A stretch of 64,000 bases of DNA from Verrucomicrobiota bacterium (GTDB lineage Bacteria > Verrucomicrobiota > Verrucomicrobiia > Verrucomicrobiales > Verrucomicrobiaceae): assembly GCA_009885695.1 (NCBI GenBank), contig VFKE01000056.1, positions 42,603 through 106,602 on the forward strand, written 5' to 3'. Below, piece by piece: positions 35,661 through 45,900 of this stretch. A program made the position numbers and the translations under genes. The notes beneath the pieces are model-generated. The model ran no database searches. It was not told the DNA's origin and saw only the letters and a program-made list of their open reading frames with translations. The number at the start of each line of letters is the position of its first letter. Within the stretch, counting starts at the first letter, position 1.

Positions 35661-38642
35661 TCATCGCTGATCTTCACAGAGTCCGCGCGCCTTCTCGATG
35701 AGCTGGATGAACTCCCCGCGCCAACCCTGTTCGTCTTCACCCTTGCCAGCCAGTGCGAGCCGGCGCACGCCGTCCCAGGTCAGTTCATTAGCGTTCGGCG
35801 ATCCACGCAGCAACATGCCAAATCCGGCCACGCTGACGGCGAACTGAAAGTCACGATCACTTTCCGTTAGCTTCTTGTGCGCATCCGTCACGGCCACTTC
35901 GAAAAGTTTGCTCTGATCCGCATCGGGCTCCTTGTAGCGCACTTTCACGGTCAGGGTCTCGTTGGTCGCAGGTGCGGCGGCCGGCTTGGCGGCGGACTCT
36001 TCCTGAACCGCCCTGGATTTCGCTGCTTCGGCATACTTCAAATCATCGACCAGGGGTTTGCCATCGGGATATTTCAGACTGGCCGGAACAACTTCATAAA
36101 GCGCGGTGACGGTGTGACCCGCGCCGATTTCACCGGCGTCTTTTTTGTCGTTGTTAAAATCTTCCTTGGCCAGCATCCGCTTTTCATAGCCGATGAGGCG
36201 ATAGGCGGCGACCTGGGCGGGATTGAACTCGACCTGCAGTTTCACATCTTTGGCGACAGTGATCAGCGTGCCCGTCATCTGCTCGACCAGCACCTTTCGC
36301 GCCTCGCCGGCGGAATCGAGGTAGTGGTAGTTGCCGTTCCCGCGATCGGCTAGCGCCTGCATGGTGTGATCGTGCAAGTTGTCCGTGCCCACGCCGAGAA
36401 CGCTGAGGAAGACGCCGCCTTTCGATTTCTCGGCAATGAGTTTTTCGAGTTCATCCACGCTGCTGGTGCCCACATTGAAATCGCCGTCGGTGCAGAGGAT
36501 CACGCGATTGATGCGTTCCTTGCTGAAGTTCAAGGCAGCTTGTTCGTAAGCGAGCCGAATGCCGCTGGCTCCGTTGGTAGAGCCACCCGCGTTGAGTTTC
36601 TGAATGGCCTGCCGAATTTTTTCTTTCTGCGCGCCGGAAGTGCTCTCCAGGGCGAGGCCGCTCTCACCGGCGTAGGTGACGATGGCCACGCGGTCGTCCT
36701 CGCGCAACTGATCCACCAGCAGGCGCAGGCTTTGCTTGATCAGCGGCAACCGCTCCTGGGGCTCCATGCTGCCGGAGACATCGAGCAAAAAGACGAAGTT
36801 GGCGGCGGCGCGTTCGCCTTTCACTTCGCGCGCTTTCACGGCCACTCGCGCGATGCGATGGAGCGGCTGCCAGGGTGCTTCACCGAGATCGACCTGCACA
36901 CCGATGGGCCGGTCAGTGGCGGGGCCTTCGTAGTGATAGGGGAAATAGTTCACCAGTTCTTCGAGCCGCACCGCGTTCGGCGGCGGGCGTTGGCCGGAGT
37001 TCAGAAGGCGGCGCACGTTGGCGTAAGAGGCCGTATCCACATCCAGCGAGAAGGTCGAGAGCGGTTGCTGCGCGACGAATGTAAATGGGTTTTCGATGAT
37101 GGGGCGGTAGGTAGCGGTGTTGCCCACGCGTGATTGAGGAACCGGGCGTTCTTCAACTGAATCCCGCCTGCGTGTTTCTTCTTCGGGTTCAAATGGATGG
37201 AATCCACCGAGAGACGTGGTATTGGCGAGTAATGCGGGAACGGGTGCCGAAGCTGGTGCTTCCGCCGCATCGCTTGTGCTTTTGGTGGCTGACATTTTCC
37301 CGGAAGACGCGATGACCGGGGATCGGGCGTATTCTTCCCGATTGCCGCTGGCATCACTCCACCCGAGACTGCGCGTGGTCGCCGGAGGCGTGGCGGCAAT
37401 GGCTCCGCCCGCTTGCAAAGAGCCCCCGTTTAAGATCAGGGCATTGGTGGCACTGGTGTTACCCACTGCGACTTTGTCATCGGCGTTTAATACGCCCGCA
37501 GCAGTCGTCGTGCCGCCTGTGAAAGTATTGGCACCATTCAAGGTCAGGGTCCCGACACCGGACTTGGTCGTCTCATCGGCTTTACTTAGGTTGCTGGCGA
37601 TCATATCAGATGCTGGTTTCTTTGCTGATTCGCCAGCAGGGAAAAAAGCGCCATTTTCCTTGAGCGGTGCGCCCGGAGTTACCGATTTACCACCACCCGC
37701 TCCCCCGGCGGCAGTCGCGAATTGAAATTCGTTGCCAGCAGCGCGGGTGTTTTTGTTTTGGTCGGCGACCAACGCACCTCGAATAGCCACAGAGCCGTCG
37801 TTAATCGTGCTGGCCGAACTCTCGATCTTCTTGAGCCCCTCAGCGTTCACGATCCGGTTCTCAGACTTGGATCGGAGATCTGTGTCTCGATGGATCGTCG
37901 TGACTCCTGCGTAGGCGTTGACACCCCCAAGTCCCAAGTCGCCGACAGCATTTTCTGCTAATTCCTTTTTCTTGCCTGGCAGATCGAGATCATAGCTTTC
38001 GGTCATGCTCATTTTTGGTTCGGGCTTGAAGGCCAGTTTATCCGTCTGATTCGAAGGAGCGACGGGCATGGCCTTGGTGAGTGCATCTTTCAGCACCATA
38101 TCGCCAACGACCGGCACCGGGGGGGCGGCGGGTTGCGGGGCGTTTGACGCAGCCAACTGCTTTCTCTCCCCTTCTTTGGAGCCGGGGGAAATCTGCACGA
38201 GCGTGGAGCGTTCTCCCTGCCTCTCTAACTGCGCATTCCGTTTAAATTTGGCGTCTTCCACCGGAGCCGGTGCATCGGTCTTGGCAAGTATATAACCCTT
38301 GGCAGCAGCCAGCGGTTCCTCCCTCAAGTGGTGCACGGTGAACATGATCGCGAGACAGGCAGCGGCGGCCAGGCCGAGCGTGTTGAGGAACGCTGGTCGC
38401 CGCCAGAGCGGACGGATGATCTTGGGCGAGCTCTGGAAGCTCTGCATCAATTGCGCGCGCTGGGCGGGCATGAGTGCGTCATCGGCGTTATGCGCGACCT
38501 CATGCTCCAGCAGCGTGCAGAAGGCCTTCATTTCAACCGCCTGCTTTTGCAGTGCGAGATCGATTTTCATCTGCGCCTCGAAGGCCGCGCGTTCGTCGGG
38601 CGGGAGTTCGTTCAGCGCGTAAGCGGTAAGTTTTTCATTCAT
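35661..38642 (-). CDS. Anti-sigma-like / autotransporter-repeat / VWA-DUF3520 fusion protein (YfbK-like)
   Basis: 993 residues. The N-terminal ~85 residues (MNEKLTAYALNELPPDERAA) look like an anti-sigma domain without zinc ligands, followed by a membrane helix at about 88-104. Residues 105-500 are low-complexity and include an autotransporter-associated beta-strand repeat at about 359-412 (GTLTLNGANTFTGGTTTAAG ... ALILNGGSLQAGG). A VWA domain follows with an intact MIDAS (FVFLLDVSGSMEP) near 615-790, and a DUF3520-type C-terminus to the end. It starts 22 bases after the ECF sigma gene, so it is probably its membrane anti-sigma partner. Confidence 0.9.
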   Translation of the reverse strand: MNEKLTAYALNELPPDERAAFEAQMKIDLALQKQAVEMKAFCTLLEHEVAHNADDALMPAQRAQLMQSFQSSPKIIRPLWRRPAFLNTLGLAAAACLAIMFTVHHLREEPLAAAKGYILAKTDAPAPVEDAKFKRNAQLERQGERSTLVQISPGSKEGERKQLAASNAPQPAAPPVPVVGDMVLKDALTKAMPVAPSNQTDKLAFKPEPKMSMTESYDLDLPGKKKELAENAVGDLGLGGVNAYAGVTTIHRDTDLRSKSENRIVNAEGLKKIESSASTINDGSVAIRGALVADQNKNTRAAGNEFQFATAAGGAGGGKSVTPGAPLKENGAFFPAGESAKKPASDMIASNLSKADETTKSGVGTLTLNGANTFTGGTTTAAGVLNADDKVAVGNTSATNALILNGGSLQAGGAIAATPPATTRSLGWSDASGNREEYARSPVIASSGKMSATKSTSDAAEAPASAPVPALLANTTSLGGFHPFEPEEETRRRDSVEERPVPQSRVGNTATYRPIIENPFTFVAQQPLSTFSLDVDTASYANVRRLLNSGQRPPPNAVRLEELVNYFPYHYEGPATDRPIGVQVDLGEAPWQPLHRIARVAVKAREVKGERAAANFVFLLDVSGSMEPQERLPLIKQSLRLLVDQLREDDRVAIVTYAGESGLALESTSGAQKEKIRQAIQKLNAGGSTNGASGIRLAYEQAALNFSKERINRVILCTDGDFNVGTSSVDELEKLIAEKSKGGVFLSVLGVGTDNLHDHTMQALADRGNGNYHYLDSAGEARKVLVEQMTGTLITVAKDVKLQVEFNPAQVAAYRLIGYEKRMLAKEDFNNDKKDAGEIGAGHTVTALYEVVPASLKYPDGKPLVDDLKYAEAAKSRAVQEESAAKPAAAPATNETLTVKVRYKEPDADQSKLFEVAVTDAHKKLTESDRDFQFAVSVAGFGMLLRGSPNANELTWDGVRRLALAGKGEDEQGWRGEFIQLIEKARGLCEDQR

Positions 38643-38664
38643 GACGGTAAGTGGGTGAGGAGGT

Positions 38665-39180
38665 TCAGGCGTTCATGGCCAGCCATTGCTGGCGGAGGTT
38701 GGCCACGCCGAGGTGAATGAGCGTGCCGACGTTGCCGATGCTGGTCTTGAGGGTTTCGGAGATTTCCTTGTAGCTGAGGCCGGCCTCGAACTTCAGTTGC
38801 ACGGCTTCGCGCTGCTTGTCGGGCAGTTGCGCGATCCAGCGTTTCAGTGCGTGGCTGAGTTCCTTCTCCTCCATGACTTCGGCGGGGCCGGCCTGGGCGG
38901 AGGGTTCGCGGTCGAGTACTTCTAGTTCCATGGGGACAAGGCGTTTTAGTTTTCTCCGGTGGTCCAGGGCGCGGTTCTTGCACACGGTAAAGAGCCAGGG
39001 CGCCAGCCTCTCGCGGTCGAGCGTGGCGAGTGATTGTGAGAGCTTGATGAAAACCTCCTGGGCGACATCGCGGGCCTGATTGATTTCGCCGACGATGCCG
39101 AGCGCGTAGCGGATGAGCGGACGCTCGAATCGGTCGAGCGTCGCAATAAGAAATGCATGGTCAGGATCACGGTCAGACAT
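38665..39180 (-). CDS. ECF-type RNA polymerase sigma factor
   Basis: 171 residues from the ATG at 39180 (MSDRDPDHAF). Region 2 shows FERPLIRYALGIVGEINQARDVAQEVFIKL and the APWLFTVCKNRALDHRRK segment; region 4 shows LPDKQREAVQLKFEAGLSYKEIS, a standard helix-turn-helix for the -35 element. Alternative upstream starts (39198, 39207) are possible and would add a few residues. It directly precedes the anti-sigma/VWA fusion, a gene pair common in this phylum. Its regulon is not visible here. Confidence 0.93.
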   Translation of the reverse strand: MSDRDPDHAFLIATLDRFERPLIRYALGIVGEINQARDVAQEVFIKLSQSLATLDRERLAPWLFTVCKNRALDHRRKLKRLVPMELEVLDREPSAQAGPAEVMEEKELSHALKRWIAQLPDKQREAVQLKFEAGLSYKEISETLKTSIGNVGTLIHLGVANLRQQWLAMNA

Positions 39181-39312
39181 GTGGTGTTCGACAGGCATGA
39201 CGGGCATCCTTGAGTTTTCTTGGAAGAAAATTAAATTTATTTCAGACAGGGAAGACTGCCCCTTCATGCAGGCATGAATATCGGCAGAAAAAACCGGGTT
39301 CTGGAGCCAGGC

Positions 39313-40905
39313 TTATTTAGCCTTGGCCTTGCTATCAGCCCCGGCGTCATTCGGTGTCTTGGTAGTGCTCTTATTGACCGGCGGCTTTTCGTTGTAGCTT
39401 TTCCACCAGGCTTCGATGGGCTGGACATCAAAGAGCTTGGCGTGATAGCCGGTCATCTGCTCGAAGCTGAACGTGGCCTCCGCAGCCACGTCGAGCGTCG
39501 GGTCAGTTTTGATCGCTTTGACAAGGGCATCTCCGACTTTTGTGCTGCGGCGCTGGCCGAGGTGCCATGCGGCCTTCACGCGCGTCTGCCAGGTCTGCTT
39601 GAGATCTTGGAGCACCTGGATGAGCTGATCGTCGCTGAGTTGCGCCGGCGCCAGCGCGGCGGATTCAGGAAAAATTTCTCCCACGGGAATCTGATGCTGC
39701 TGGATGCCGTGGAACTTCACCCGCTGACCGTTGATGTAGCAGTCCTGGACGCGGAGGATTTCCGCGCGTGCGGCGTGGACGAGGTTCGCAAGGCGCGGAT
39801 CCTCGATGGCGTCCCAGAGCCGTTCATACGGACCGCGCGCCCCGGTGGCGATGGCTTCGTCGGCGTAGGCGGTAAGCCGATTACGTTCCTTAAGCAGGAC
39901 AAGTTCAGTCTGCGAAGTAAACGGGGTTCCCTCAACGGCTGCCAGGGAAACCGGGGGCGCATCCTTCTTACTGTTGGACTTTTTGACTTCGTCAACGAGC
40001 GCGGAGAGCCCGGCCAGTTGCCTGGTGGTCTCATCGGCGAACTTCTCGGATACGATTTTATTTTTTTGCATGTCATCCAGCTTGGAACGTAGATCCGCGC
40101 TCTGCTTTTTCAGGTCATCAGTATCAATTGTCAGCCTGGTTACGATGGTATCGGAGGCGGAAGGGGAATGGACAACGGGCATGGCCGGAGTTGCCGGATG
40201 CAAGGTCTTGGCCAGCGATTCGAGTCTCTCCTCCAGATCGCTCCTGGTCTTGCTGTAAAACCAGATGGCACACATGAAAAACAGTGCCGCGTTTGCAAGC
40301 GCGAGGAGGAAGAACAACCGCAACAGGTAACCGGAGCGGAATTGATTGAAGCTGGACCCGGTACTTGGGAGTGGCGCAGGCTGGGTTGCCGGAGTCAGGA
40401 TGCTGACGGAGACGGTTTCAGCCCTGGCATCATTCAACTCGTCTGCGGGTGCGGACTGATTTTCCGGAAGTGTCCCACCGGCTTCTGGTTTCGCTCGCGA
40501 CATCGGTCCATCGAGGCTGGGATATTCCTGCAGTGCACGGCCGAAAGCAGCGGCGCTTGTGCCGTGAAGAAGTTGCAGAGGGATGTCATCCTGCAATGGC
40601 TGGGCCAGAGATGCTTGCAATCCCACAAACCGGACTTTAACCGGTCCGAAGCGTAACTCATCACCGGGTGACAGCTTCCGGGATTTGATCCGCCTTCCAT
40701 TGACAAAAGTTCCCTGAGTGGAACCAAGATTTCGAATCCAGCATTCTCCAACCGCATCGGCGGAAATACTGGCATGGCGTGGCGCTACGCCGGGATGCTC
40801 AAGAAAAATATCGGTGTTTTCATCACTGCCGATGGAGATATTGCCATTCACGGGCAACTCCAACGATTCCTCGCCGTTGCCAAAGTTAAGAATCAACATT
40901 GCCAT
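39313..40905 (-). CDS. FHA-domain membrane protein with coiled coil and C-terminal helical region
   Basis: 530 residues. The FHA domain (about 1-95) has ISIGSDENTDIFLEHPGVAPRH and GSTQGTFVNGRRIKS, with the phosphothreonine-binding Ser/Arg/His and Asn-Gly positions in place. A membrane helix lies near 197-219 (LLRLFFLLALANAALFFMC). A coiled coil follows (about 222-310), then a helical region with HEAT-like character (LIQVLQDLKQTWQTRVKAAW; GDALVKAIKTDPTLDVAAEA). Topology suggests the FHA part is cytoplasmic. A phosphothreonine reader of one of the window's kinases is plausible but not shown. Confidence 0.85.
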   Translation of the reverse strand: MAMLILNFGNGEESLELPVNGNISIGSDENTDIFLEHPGVAPRHASISADAVGECWIRNLGSTQGTFVNGRRIKSRKLSPGDELRFGPVKVRFVGLQASLAQPLQDDIPLQLLHGTSAAAFGRALQEYPSLDGPMSRAKPEAGGTLPENQSAPADELNDARAETVSVSILTPATQPAPLPSTGSSFNQFRSGYLLRLFFLLALANAALFFMCAIWFYSKTRSDLEERLESLAKTLHPATPAMPVVHSPSASDTIVTRLTIDTDDLKKQSADLRSKLDDMQKNKIVSEKFADETTRQLAGLSALVDEVKKSNSKKDAPPVSLAAVEGTPFTSQTELVLLKERNRLTAYADEAIATGARGPYERLWDAIEDPRLANLVHAARAEILRVQDCYINGQRVKFHGIQQHQIPVGEIFPESAALAPAQLSDDQLIQVLQDLKQTWQTRVKAAWHLGQRRSTKVGDALVKAIKTDPTLDVAAEATFSFEQMTGYHAKLFDVQPIEAWWKSYNEKPPVNKSTTKTPNDAGADSKAKAK

Positions 40906-41096
40906 GAATACAAAAGTTCAGTGTGTGCGTTCAGTCATCGTGGCCTGGCTTCGATGGGGCTTGCGTGCCGGGGCATGCCGAAATGCGAGCGCAACAGTCT
41001 CGCGCTCGAGGAGGTTCTTGTAAATTCGTAATTCCTGGATCATGGTGAACCCGTGATTTGCTGCCAGGTCTCGTCTCATATCCAGCACACAGACAT

Positions 41097-42839
41097 ATGA
41101 ACTCCGCTGACGCCTTTTGCCAGTCTAACACGCGCGCTGGAGGAATTTTCTCCAAACGCTTGGTCACAGGGGTGCCGGCCGCACTGGTGCTGGTGGTCCT
41201 CTATGCTTTCTGGCCCTATCAACACTGGCAGTTCGCCACCGAGCAACGCGGCAGTGTGCTGGAGGGCTGGTTCCGTCACATTGCGACGAATCCCGAGCTT
41301 TATTTTTGCTACGTAGTGCCATTTATCGTGGGCTTTCTCGTCTACCGGCAGCGTTCGATTCTCGTCGCACTGCCATTGGACGGCACTTGGTGGGGACTCG
41401 TGCCGGCGATTGCCGCCGTGCTGTTTTTCTGGGCAGGATACAAGGTGGACACCGGTTACCTTGGCTTCGCCAGCATTCAACTTATGACCGCAGCGCTGAT
41501 CCTGCTGCTTGGCGGTCCAAGATGGATGCGTGTGCTCATGATGCCTTGGTTGTTTCTACTGTTCGCCTGGCCCATGTCGCCGCTCGAAAGCATGCTGGCC
41601 TCTCCTCTGCGCATCATTACAGCGAAACTGGCCAGTTTCACCCTCAACCATATCGGCGTGCCGGTGGTGCGCGAAGGCACCGGGCTGTATTCGGCGCCTG
41701 ATTTCGCACACCAGTTGCAAATCGGCGAACATTTCCGACTCGACGTGGCCAATGCCTGCAGCGGCATACGCTCGCTCTCGGTTCTCGCCATGATCAGTGT
41801 GCTCTATGGCCTGATGGCATTGAAGCGCCCCCTGGCGCGCGCGCTGCTTTTTCTCAGTTCGATCCCGTTTGCCGTGGCCGGCAACCTCATCCGTCTCATC
41901 TTCCTGGCCTTGGGCGCTGTGTGGTTTGGCCAGGATTTTGCCGTGGGCACTACTCATGAACACGGCCAGACGGAATCATTTTACCACGAGATTTCGGGTT
42001 ACCTGGTCTTCGCAGTCGCACTGTCAGGCATGTTCGCCCTGTCGTCGTCCCTCGAAGGACGCAGGCACTGGAAAAACACGAGAATCCTGGACGCCAACTC
42101 TGCCGGCACACCCACGGGATCAGGACCAGAGCATGGCAACATCAAATCGGCACTCATGCGCGTCACCGCAATCGTGACATTGGCCACTGTAACCCTGGTG
42201 CTTTGCGCATGGACACCTACCACCGTAAAGATGGCCCAGCCCGGCCTGGTGATGGAACTGCCTGCCAGAATTGGTTCCTGGCAGGGAAGCGCGGAAATGG
42301 ATATGGACTCCAAGGAGAAAAGTCTTTTTGATGAGGGCGTTAAACTGAAGCGTCGTTTCTATACCGGTCCAGACCGACGTCAGCTTGTCGCCACATTGAT
42401 AATGAGCGGTCCGGTTAAAAAAAGCCTTCATGAACCAACGAGATGCCTGCCAGACCAGGGCTGGACGATAAGCGACACCGAGAATGTCACCATCAAGCTT
42501 GCAGACGGACGCGAGATACGCGCTTCCCTGATGCATATTTTTCGGGAGCGTCAGTCTTCGGCCGGCATTCATGTACGCCAGCGCGCTTTAAACCTGTACT
42601 GGTATCAAGGCTCCCACGGTCTCAGCACCCCCAGCTACAACGTCAGTTACGCACGCACTTATCTCGACTCCATTCTCCGCAATCTCAATCACCGCTGGGG
42701 ACAGGTGGCGTTCTACATGCCTGTTTCCGAACACCCCGCCGGTATCGAAGACCCAATTGAGGAAGCAGTCGCCAAGGACGAGCTGCTTGATTTCCTAAGC
42801 AATCTCACGCCGCAGATCTTGGCGGTGCCTGCCGAATAG
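41097..42839 (+). CDS. Exosortase fused to an EpsI domain
   Basis: 580 residues from the ATG at 41097; an upstream in-frame TTG is unlikely. The membrane part (about 20-325, eight or more helices) is an exosortase: the catalytic cysteine is C221 in ANACSGIRSL, the arginine is R266 in GNLIRLIFLA and the histidine is H297 in YHEISGYLVF. The C-terminal ~220 residues form an EpsI (DUF3485) domain (IGSWQGSAEM, CLPDQGWTI, QRALNLYWYQ). The enzyme is expected to process PEP-CTERM proteins such as the one at 26083-26754. It stands upstream of leuS with a 138-base gap. Confidence 0.94.
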   Translation: MNSADAFCQSNTRAGGIFSKRLVTGVPAALVLVVLYAFWPYQHWQFATEQRGSVLEGWFRHIATNPELYFCYVVPFIVGFLVYRQRSILVALPLDGTWWGLVPAIAAVLFFWAGYKVDTGYLGFASIQLMTAALILLLGGPRWMRVLMMPWLFLLFAWPMSPLESMLASPLRIITAKLASFTLNHIGVPVVREGTGLYSAPDFAHQLQIGEHFRLDVANACSGIRSLSVLAMISVLYGLMALKRPLARALLFLSSIPFAVAGNLIRLIFLALGAVWFGQDFAVGTTHEHGQTESFYHEISGYLVFAVALSGMFALSSSLEGRRHWKNTRILDANSAGTPTGSGPEHGNIKSALMRVTAIVTLATVTLVLCAWTPTTVKMAQPGLVMELPARIGSWQGSAEMDMDSKEKSLFDEGVKLKRRFYTGPDRRQLVATLIMSGPVKKSLHEPTRCLPDQGWTISDTENVTIKLADGREIRASLMHIFRERQSSAGIHVRQRALNLYWYQGSHGLSTPSYNVSYARTYLDSILRNLNHRWGQVAFYMPVSEHPAGIEDPIEEAVAKDELLDFLSNLTPQILAVPAE

Positions 42840-42977
42840 TCTGCGAATTCGAGCGCGCCTGCTGACTTGCGCGAACTTATTCAATTCCGCCCGCATTGCA
42901 GGCTGAATCGCTGCACCGGCCTGCGTTTCATCTTGTCATGAAGTGCATCCTCGACTTTTGTGCCCGTCACTTTCTCC

Positions 42978-45900
42978 ATGAACAACGAGCGCCGCAAACA
43001 ATTCCCCTTCGATGAATTCGAGCCAAAATGGCAGCGGCTCTGGGAAGATGCCAAGGCTTTTCGCACACCCGGCCCGGGCGATGCCGATTTTGATTCCACC
43101 AAACCCAAATATTATGCGCTCGACATGTTCCCGTATCCTAGCGGGCAGGGGCTGCACGTGGGCCATCCGGAGGGCTACACAGCCACGGACATCGTCACGC
43201 GCTTCAAGAAGATGCGCGGTTTCAATGTGCTCCATCCCATGGGCTGGGACGCGTTTGGCCTGCCTGCGGAACAGTATGCCATCAAAACCGGCCAGCATCC
43301 GCGCACGACGACCGAGGCCAACATCGAAGGCTTCCGCGCGCAATTGAAGCGCCTCGGTTTCGCCTATGACTGGGAGCGCGAGGTGAACACGACCGACCCG
43401 GCTTATTACAAGTGGACGCAGTGGATTTTTCTCCAGCTCTATCATTCATACTTCGATGAGCAGACGAACCGGGCGCGACCGGTCAGCGAGCTTGAGGCTC
43501 AAGACTTGAAGCGTGAGGAAATTGATGCGCAACGTCTGGCCTACGTCAAAGAAGCTCCCGTGTGGTGGTGTCCCGAGCTCGGCACTGTGCTGGCGAATGA
43601 AGAGGTCGTCGATGGCAAGAGCGAAGTCGGCGGCTTTCCGGTTGAACGTCGCCCGATGCGCCAGTGGATGCTGCGCATCACCGCGTATGCCCAGCGTTTG
43701 ATTGATGAACTCGACGGCCTCAACTGGCCGGAAGGCATCAAGCTGCTTCAGAAAAACTGGATCGGAAAAAGCGAAGGCGCGGAAGTGCATTTCAAAGCGG
43801 CTGATCTCGATGAGACCATCACCGTCTTCACCACGCGACCGGACACGCTGTTTGGCGCGACCTACATGGTGCTGGCGCCAGAGCACCGGCTGGTGGATGA
43901 ACTTGTGAGCGAGGAACAGCTTGCGGAAGTTGAGCAGTATCGCGAACGCACCGCCCGCAAGAGTGATCTGGAACGAACAGAACTCGCGAAGGAAAAGAGC
44001 GGCGTCTTCACCGGCGCTTATGCCATCAATCCGGTGAACAAAGAGCGCATCCCGATCTGGATCGCCGATTACGTCCTCATGGGTTACGGCACCGGCGCCA
44101 TCATGGCTGTGCCAGCGCATGATGAGCGGGATTTTGAGTTTGCGAATAAGTTTGGGCTGCCGGTCCGGCAGGTGCTTCAAGGGAGCGCGGGCGTCTCGCC
44201 CGTGCAGACTCTTCAAAAAGGTGCCCAATTCACCAAACATCGCCGCCGCCTTCCGCACTGGCAGCAGGGTGAATGCGCAGTGTTCGTCACCTGGCGACTG
44301 GCAGACAGCCTCCCCAAGGAAAAACTCGATGAATGGAACTCAGAGCGCGAAGCCTGGAAAGCCAGCCATCCAGAGCCGTGGTCGGAACAATTTGAAGATG
44401 AGTATCACGCCCGCTTCAGCGACCAGCTGGACAAATGGCTCGATTCTGGAGGCGGCTCATGCGTGCTGAGAAGACCGGAGATTTCTGCGATTGTCGCCGG
44501 GGCGTTGAATCATTTTGATGGTGATCGCTGCACACTGCATGCAGCCGTCGTCATGCCGAATCACGTCCATTTGCTCTTTCAGCCTGTTGGCAATCACAAA
44601 ATCGAAGACATCATTCAAAGCTTGAAAAGTTTCACTGCGAAGCAGGTCAATAAACTTCTGGGATCCGAAGGCAGACTTTGGCAACCGGAGTATTTTGACC
44701 GTCTGGTCCGGAGTCTTCCGCACTTCGAGCGAGTCTCGCGATATATTTCTGAAAACCCGGTAGTGGCGGGTTTGCGTGAAGGTGAGTTTGTCTTGATCGA
44801 GAAATGCACGGGCGAGACGCCCGCGCTCCCTTATGAGAGTGACGGCGTTGCCGTGAACTCAGATTTCTTAAACGGTCTTGCTACGCCCGAAGCCAAGTCT
44901 AAAATCACCGCCTGGCTCACCGAAAAAGGCCTCGGCGCGAAAACAACGAACTTCAAACTCCGCGACTGGCTTTTCAGCCGTCAACGTTACTGGGGCGAGC
45001 CATTCCCCATCGTCTGGGAAGACGGTCATCATCGTGCAGTGCCGGAAAGCGAGCTTCCCGTCGTGCCACCGGACCTTGATGACTTCAAACCAACCGGCAC
45101 ACCTGAACCGCCGCTGAGCAAGGCAACGTCATGGGTGCGCTATTCTGAGAACGCAACTCGCGAACTGAACACGATGCCGCAGTGGGCGGGCTCATGCTGG
45201 TATTATCTGCGCTATTGCGATCCGAAGAATACGGAGCGTTTCATCTCAAAAGAAGCAGAAGCCTATTGGATGGGCGGAACAAATGTGAAATGCGGAATGC
45301 GGAATGCGGAATCAGTTTCAGCAATTCCAAATTCCAAATTCCAAATTCCAAATTCTACCAAGGGTGGCGTCGACCTCTACGTCGGCGGCACGGAACACGC
45401 CGTGCTGCATCTGCTATATGCGCGGTTCTGGCACAAGTTCTTGTTCGATCTCGGCCACGTCAGCACGCCAGAGCCTTTTCAACGCCTGGTGAACCAGGGT
45501 CTCATCCTCGGCGAAGACGGCCAGAAGATGTCAAAATCCCGCGGCAACGTGGTCAATCCTGACGATGTCATTCTCGAATACGGCGCGGACTCGCTCCGCC
45601 TCTATGAGATGTTCATGGGGCCGCTGGAGCAGGTGAAGCCCTGGCATATGCAAGGCGTGGAAGGCGTCTATCGCTTCCTCGCGCGCGTGTGGCGTCTCGT
45701 GCTGGAGGGCAATCAAGAGGGCGGCTGGAGCATCTCGCCGCAGCTTCAAGACGTGCTGACCGACAAAAAACTGAACAAGATCATCCACGAGACCATCAAG
45801 AAAGTCAGTGAGGACATCGAGAAGTTGAGCTTCAACACTTCCATCAGCCAGATGATGGTGCTGACCAATGCCTTCACCCAGGCCGAAGTGCGCCCCGCAA

